Source: Dallia pectoralis
Lineage: Eukaryota; Chordata; Actinopteri; Esociformes; Umbridae
Direction of reading: 5' to 3'
Assembly (NCBI GenBank): GCA_029465975.1
Contig: CM055760.1
Span: forward strand, 8,864,580-8,928,579
Length of the DNA stretch: 64,000 nt
Shown: piece after piece, positions 61,955 through 64,000 of the stretch
Layout of the letters: each line of letters opens with the position of its first letter
How positions within the stretch are numbered: the first letter of the stretch is position 1
The notes under the pieces: model-generated
What the model was told of the DNA's origin: nothing
Databases searched by the model: none
The model's input: the letters and a program-made list of their open reading frames with translations, nothing else
Program-made: the position numbers and the translations under genes

Positions 61955-63663
61955 ATGGGCACGCGTAAATTCCGCACGTTTTGCGCCTGTGCCTATTTAT
62001 GTGTATTCGTTTGCTTTCTGCACGCTGTTGAGTCTCAGCGGCATCCACCAGAGACCAGACCAGGAAACCATCCAGAGGCAGGTACATTACGCAAAACAAT
62101 TCAGTGGGCGCACAATGGGAAAGTTTTCAGCCTTCTGAGTCACGGTTCGGAGTACCGACCAGCAAAGCCGAGGGGCGCTGAGCAAGCTCAAGCGGGACCT
62201 GTCACCATCATCAGCGACGGGGAAGCCAGGAAGCCCTCTGAGCTTCCCAGACAGTCTCCCTCTTCTCCCCAAACGGGGGCCGGCGCGCGGTGGCTGCCAC
62301 CGCAAGTTCCAAGGCCCCCGAGGGGACAAAGGAACCAGAATCAGGGTTCTCGTTCAAGTGGCCGCGCAGAAACCAAGGCAAATGGCACGACGAATGGGAC
62401 ACAAGACAAACCGTCTCCGAGCAGAGAAGACATCATGGCCGGGGATGATCCGTACAACCCGTACAAGACGTCGGATTCGGATAACCCCTACTACAATTAC
62501 TATGACGTGTACGAGAGACCAGCGCGCAGAGAGAGACCTGGGTATGGCACGAGGTACCACCAGAACGGTAAGCGCGTGATCAAAGGGGGCGCGCATGTGG
62601 CATGCATTTTGCTACACCTCGCACATTATTCCCCCACCGCTTTCGTTCATAAATATAGGACGTGTGCTATTGTTTCTGTTGATTTTACAAGCCATTTTTC
62701 TGATGGAGACAAATGCATCCGCCATAGGTCTGCCTGATCTTGTGCCAGACGCATACTACATCCAGTCAACCATATATGTCCAGAGAGTTCCTATGTACAA
62801 CCTCAGATGCGCAAGCGAAGAGAACTGCTTGTCAAGGTATACCATTCGAACAGTCAAAAATGCAATTTTACTATTTTTCAATGATTCTACCACGCTATAA
62901 ATTCTTAATAAAAGTCTATGACTTACACGAGTATGAAAAATTTGCTATTTGTGTTAGAAAACATTAGTTTCATGTTTTTATCCCGTGAATTTAAGAATGT
63001 TGGAATTAAACATTTGGTTAGCTGATGCTGCACGGTTTATTTAATTATAATATACCAATGACAGGGCAGCAGGATAAAGGGGGAGGCTCTAGATGGTGTC
63101 CACCAATATGCTTTGTGTGTTGAAAAGTCTTCACATTGGTTTCCTAAGGCCCAGACATTCAGACTGATCGGCCTTATAGGGAAATACACTCCACAGAGTT
63201 AGTTGTGCTGGGTTGCCCTGTAGCAGGGCCGCTGTGGATAGATAACATCTTTCCATCAGTTGTATGGGCGGAGTAGTCAAACCCCAGCAGTTGACTTGAT
63301 TTACTCGAACAAAAAATCATCATCAGCCAGACTGTTTATCTGAACAAAAACAATTCAGGCAACCATATCTTTCTCGATTTAATCACTCCATCCAGTAGCA
63401 TACCTTCCCAAACAAATTTAAATAAAGTGATTTCTTGAGAGACCAATTTGGCTCGTAACTACACTCAATCCTATTTTGTGTACAAATCTGTTTGATACTC
63501 AGTTCTGCGTAATATGTTCTGTGTGTTAAAGTTCAGCCTACAGCGCGAGAGACTATGACACCCGCATGCTGCTACGGTTTCCACAGCGGGTGAAGAACCA
63601 GGGGACCGCAGACTTCCTGCCAAGCAGACCACGTTATTCCTGGGAATGGCACAGCTGTCATCA
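61955..63663 (+). CDS. lox: Lysyl oxidase, first three coding exons; continues beyond the window
   Basis: Exons 61955-62567, 62728-62836 and 63532-63663 give about 284 residues. A signal peptide (about 1-27) leads into an Arg/Pro-rich propeptide with IQWAHNGKVFSLLS and two NGT glycosylation sites. Then come the BMP-1-type cleavage site MAGDDPYNPYK (Gly163-Asp164), the Tyr-rich stretch NPYYNYYDVYERP, GLPDLVPDAYYIQ, MYNLRCASEENCLS, and the catalytic-domain start LLRFPQRVKNQG, FLPSRPRYSWEWHSC. The enzyme is a secreted copper amine oxidase that cross-links collagen and elastin; the copper-binding His cluster and quinone residues lie in later exons. LOX rather than LOXL1-4 because there are no SRCR domains and the propeptide matches LOX. 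For exon 3 I use the acceptor at 63530-63531, which keeps the conserved SAY segment; two more AGs follow within 12 nt. Confidence 0.93.
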
Positions 63664-64000
63664 GTGAGTCTCTTCTGATTTGTCTTTCGTTTCTCCCTTC
63701 TACCTCTTTCATTGCCAAATATATATATAGGCTTTTCCATGTCTCCCCAAAACAGTCTTTATCGGGCCTCTTTCTTTTTGGTTCCACACTTTCTTTTTCT
63801 CCACTTACTCACTTTCTCTGTCTCTCACTGTTTGTGGATTAATGACCAAAACACTGGTTTTCATTTGTGTGGCAAATGCAGAAATGGAAAAATGAATTTC
63901 AATGAATTTGACTCCAGTTTCTACCTCAACATATTTCACCCTAACCCATAACCTCTACTGCGCATGAGGGATGTGATACTGGAAACATTCAGAAGTGGCC

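Noticed and set aside
62087..62602. Minus-strand frames opposite lox exon 1
   Set aside because: Shadow of the GC-rich propeptide exon.

Overview
The window looks like nuclear DNA of a teleost fish. All genes have spliced vertebrate-type structures with GT-AG introns. The proteins are vertebrate-specific families, and the noncoding DNA carries Tc1/mariner, hAT and LINE relics, minisatellites and long CA/TG tracts typical of ray-finned fish. I cannot name the species from the sequence. Eight protein-coding genes can be read; six are complete and two run off the ends.

Layout. 1-3030: last six exons of osbp2 (ORP4, sterol/PI4P-binding), plus strand. 5230-10024: CpG-rich promoter, a 5' exon with a small uORF, and slc35e4 (nucleotide-sugar/triose-phosphate-type transporter). 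14006-16332: a short smoothelin-family CH-domain protein. 18611-20345: 584 bp of uninterrupted TG followed by about 1 kb of a 20-bp pyrimidine-rich satellite. 20546-25257: inpp5j (PIPP, PI(4,5)P2/PIP3 5-phosphatase). 30134-36140: mat2a (S-adenosylmethionine synthase), with four METTL16-type UACAGARAA hairpins in its 3' UTR. 38712-44145, minus strand: a secreted three-saposin-domain protein of the surfactant protein B/prosaposin class, convergent with mat2a. 49094-54811: myeloid peroxidase (mpx/epx type). 61955-63663: first three exons of lysyl oxidase, continuing beyond the window.

The gene order joins two blocks that I recall as linked in human: OSBP2-SLC35E4-SMTN-INPP5J (22q12) and MAT2A-SFTPB (2p11). 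The genes are not an operon or a pathway; the shared arrangement is ancestral synteny. osbp2 and inpp5j both act on phosphoinositides.

The most unusual signal is not a gene. In three of the eight genes, tandem repeats are registered on a splice junction, so the splice site itself has been copied several times. These are osbp2 (one repeat starting at the 5' splice site and another ending at the 3' splice site of the same intron), inpp5j (three donors in a 165-nt stop-free intron) and mpx (six donors in 70-74-bp units). A fifth repeat triplicates the start region of the saposin gene. A 901-bp hAT element with a perfect 8-bp target duplication sits in the mpx intron that also carries the donor repeat.
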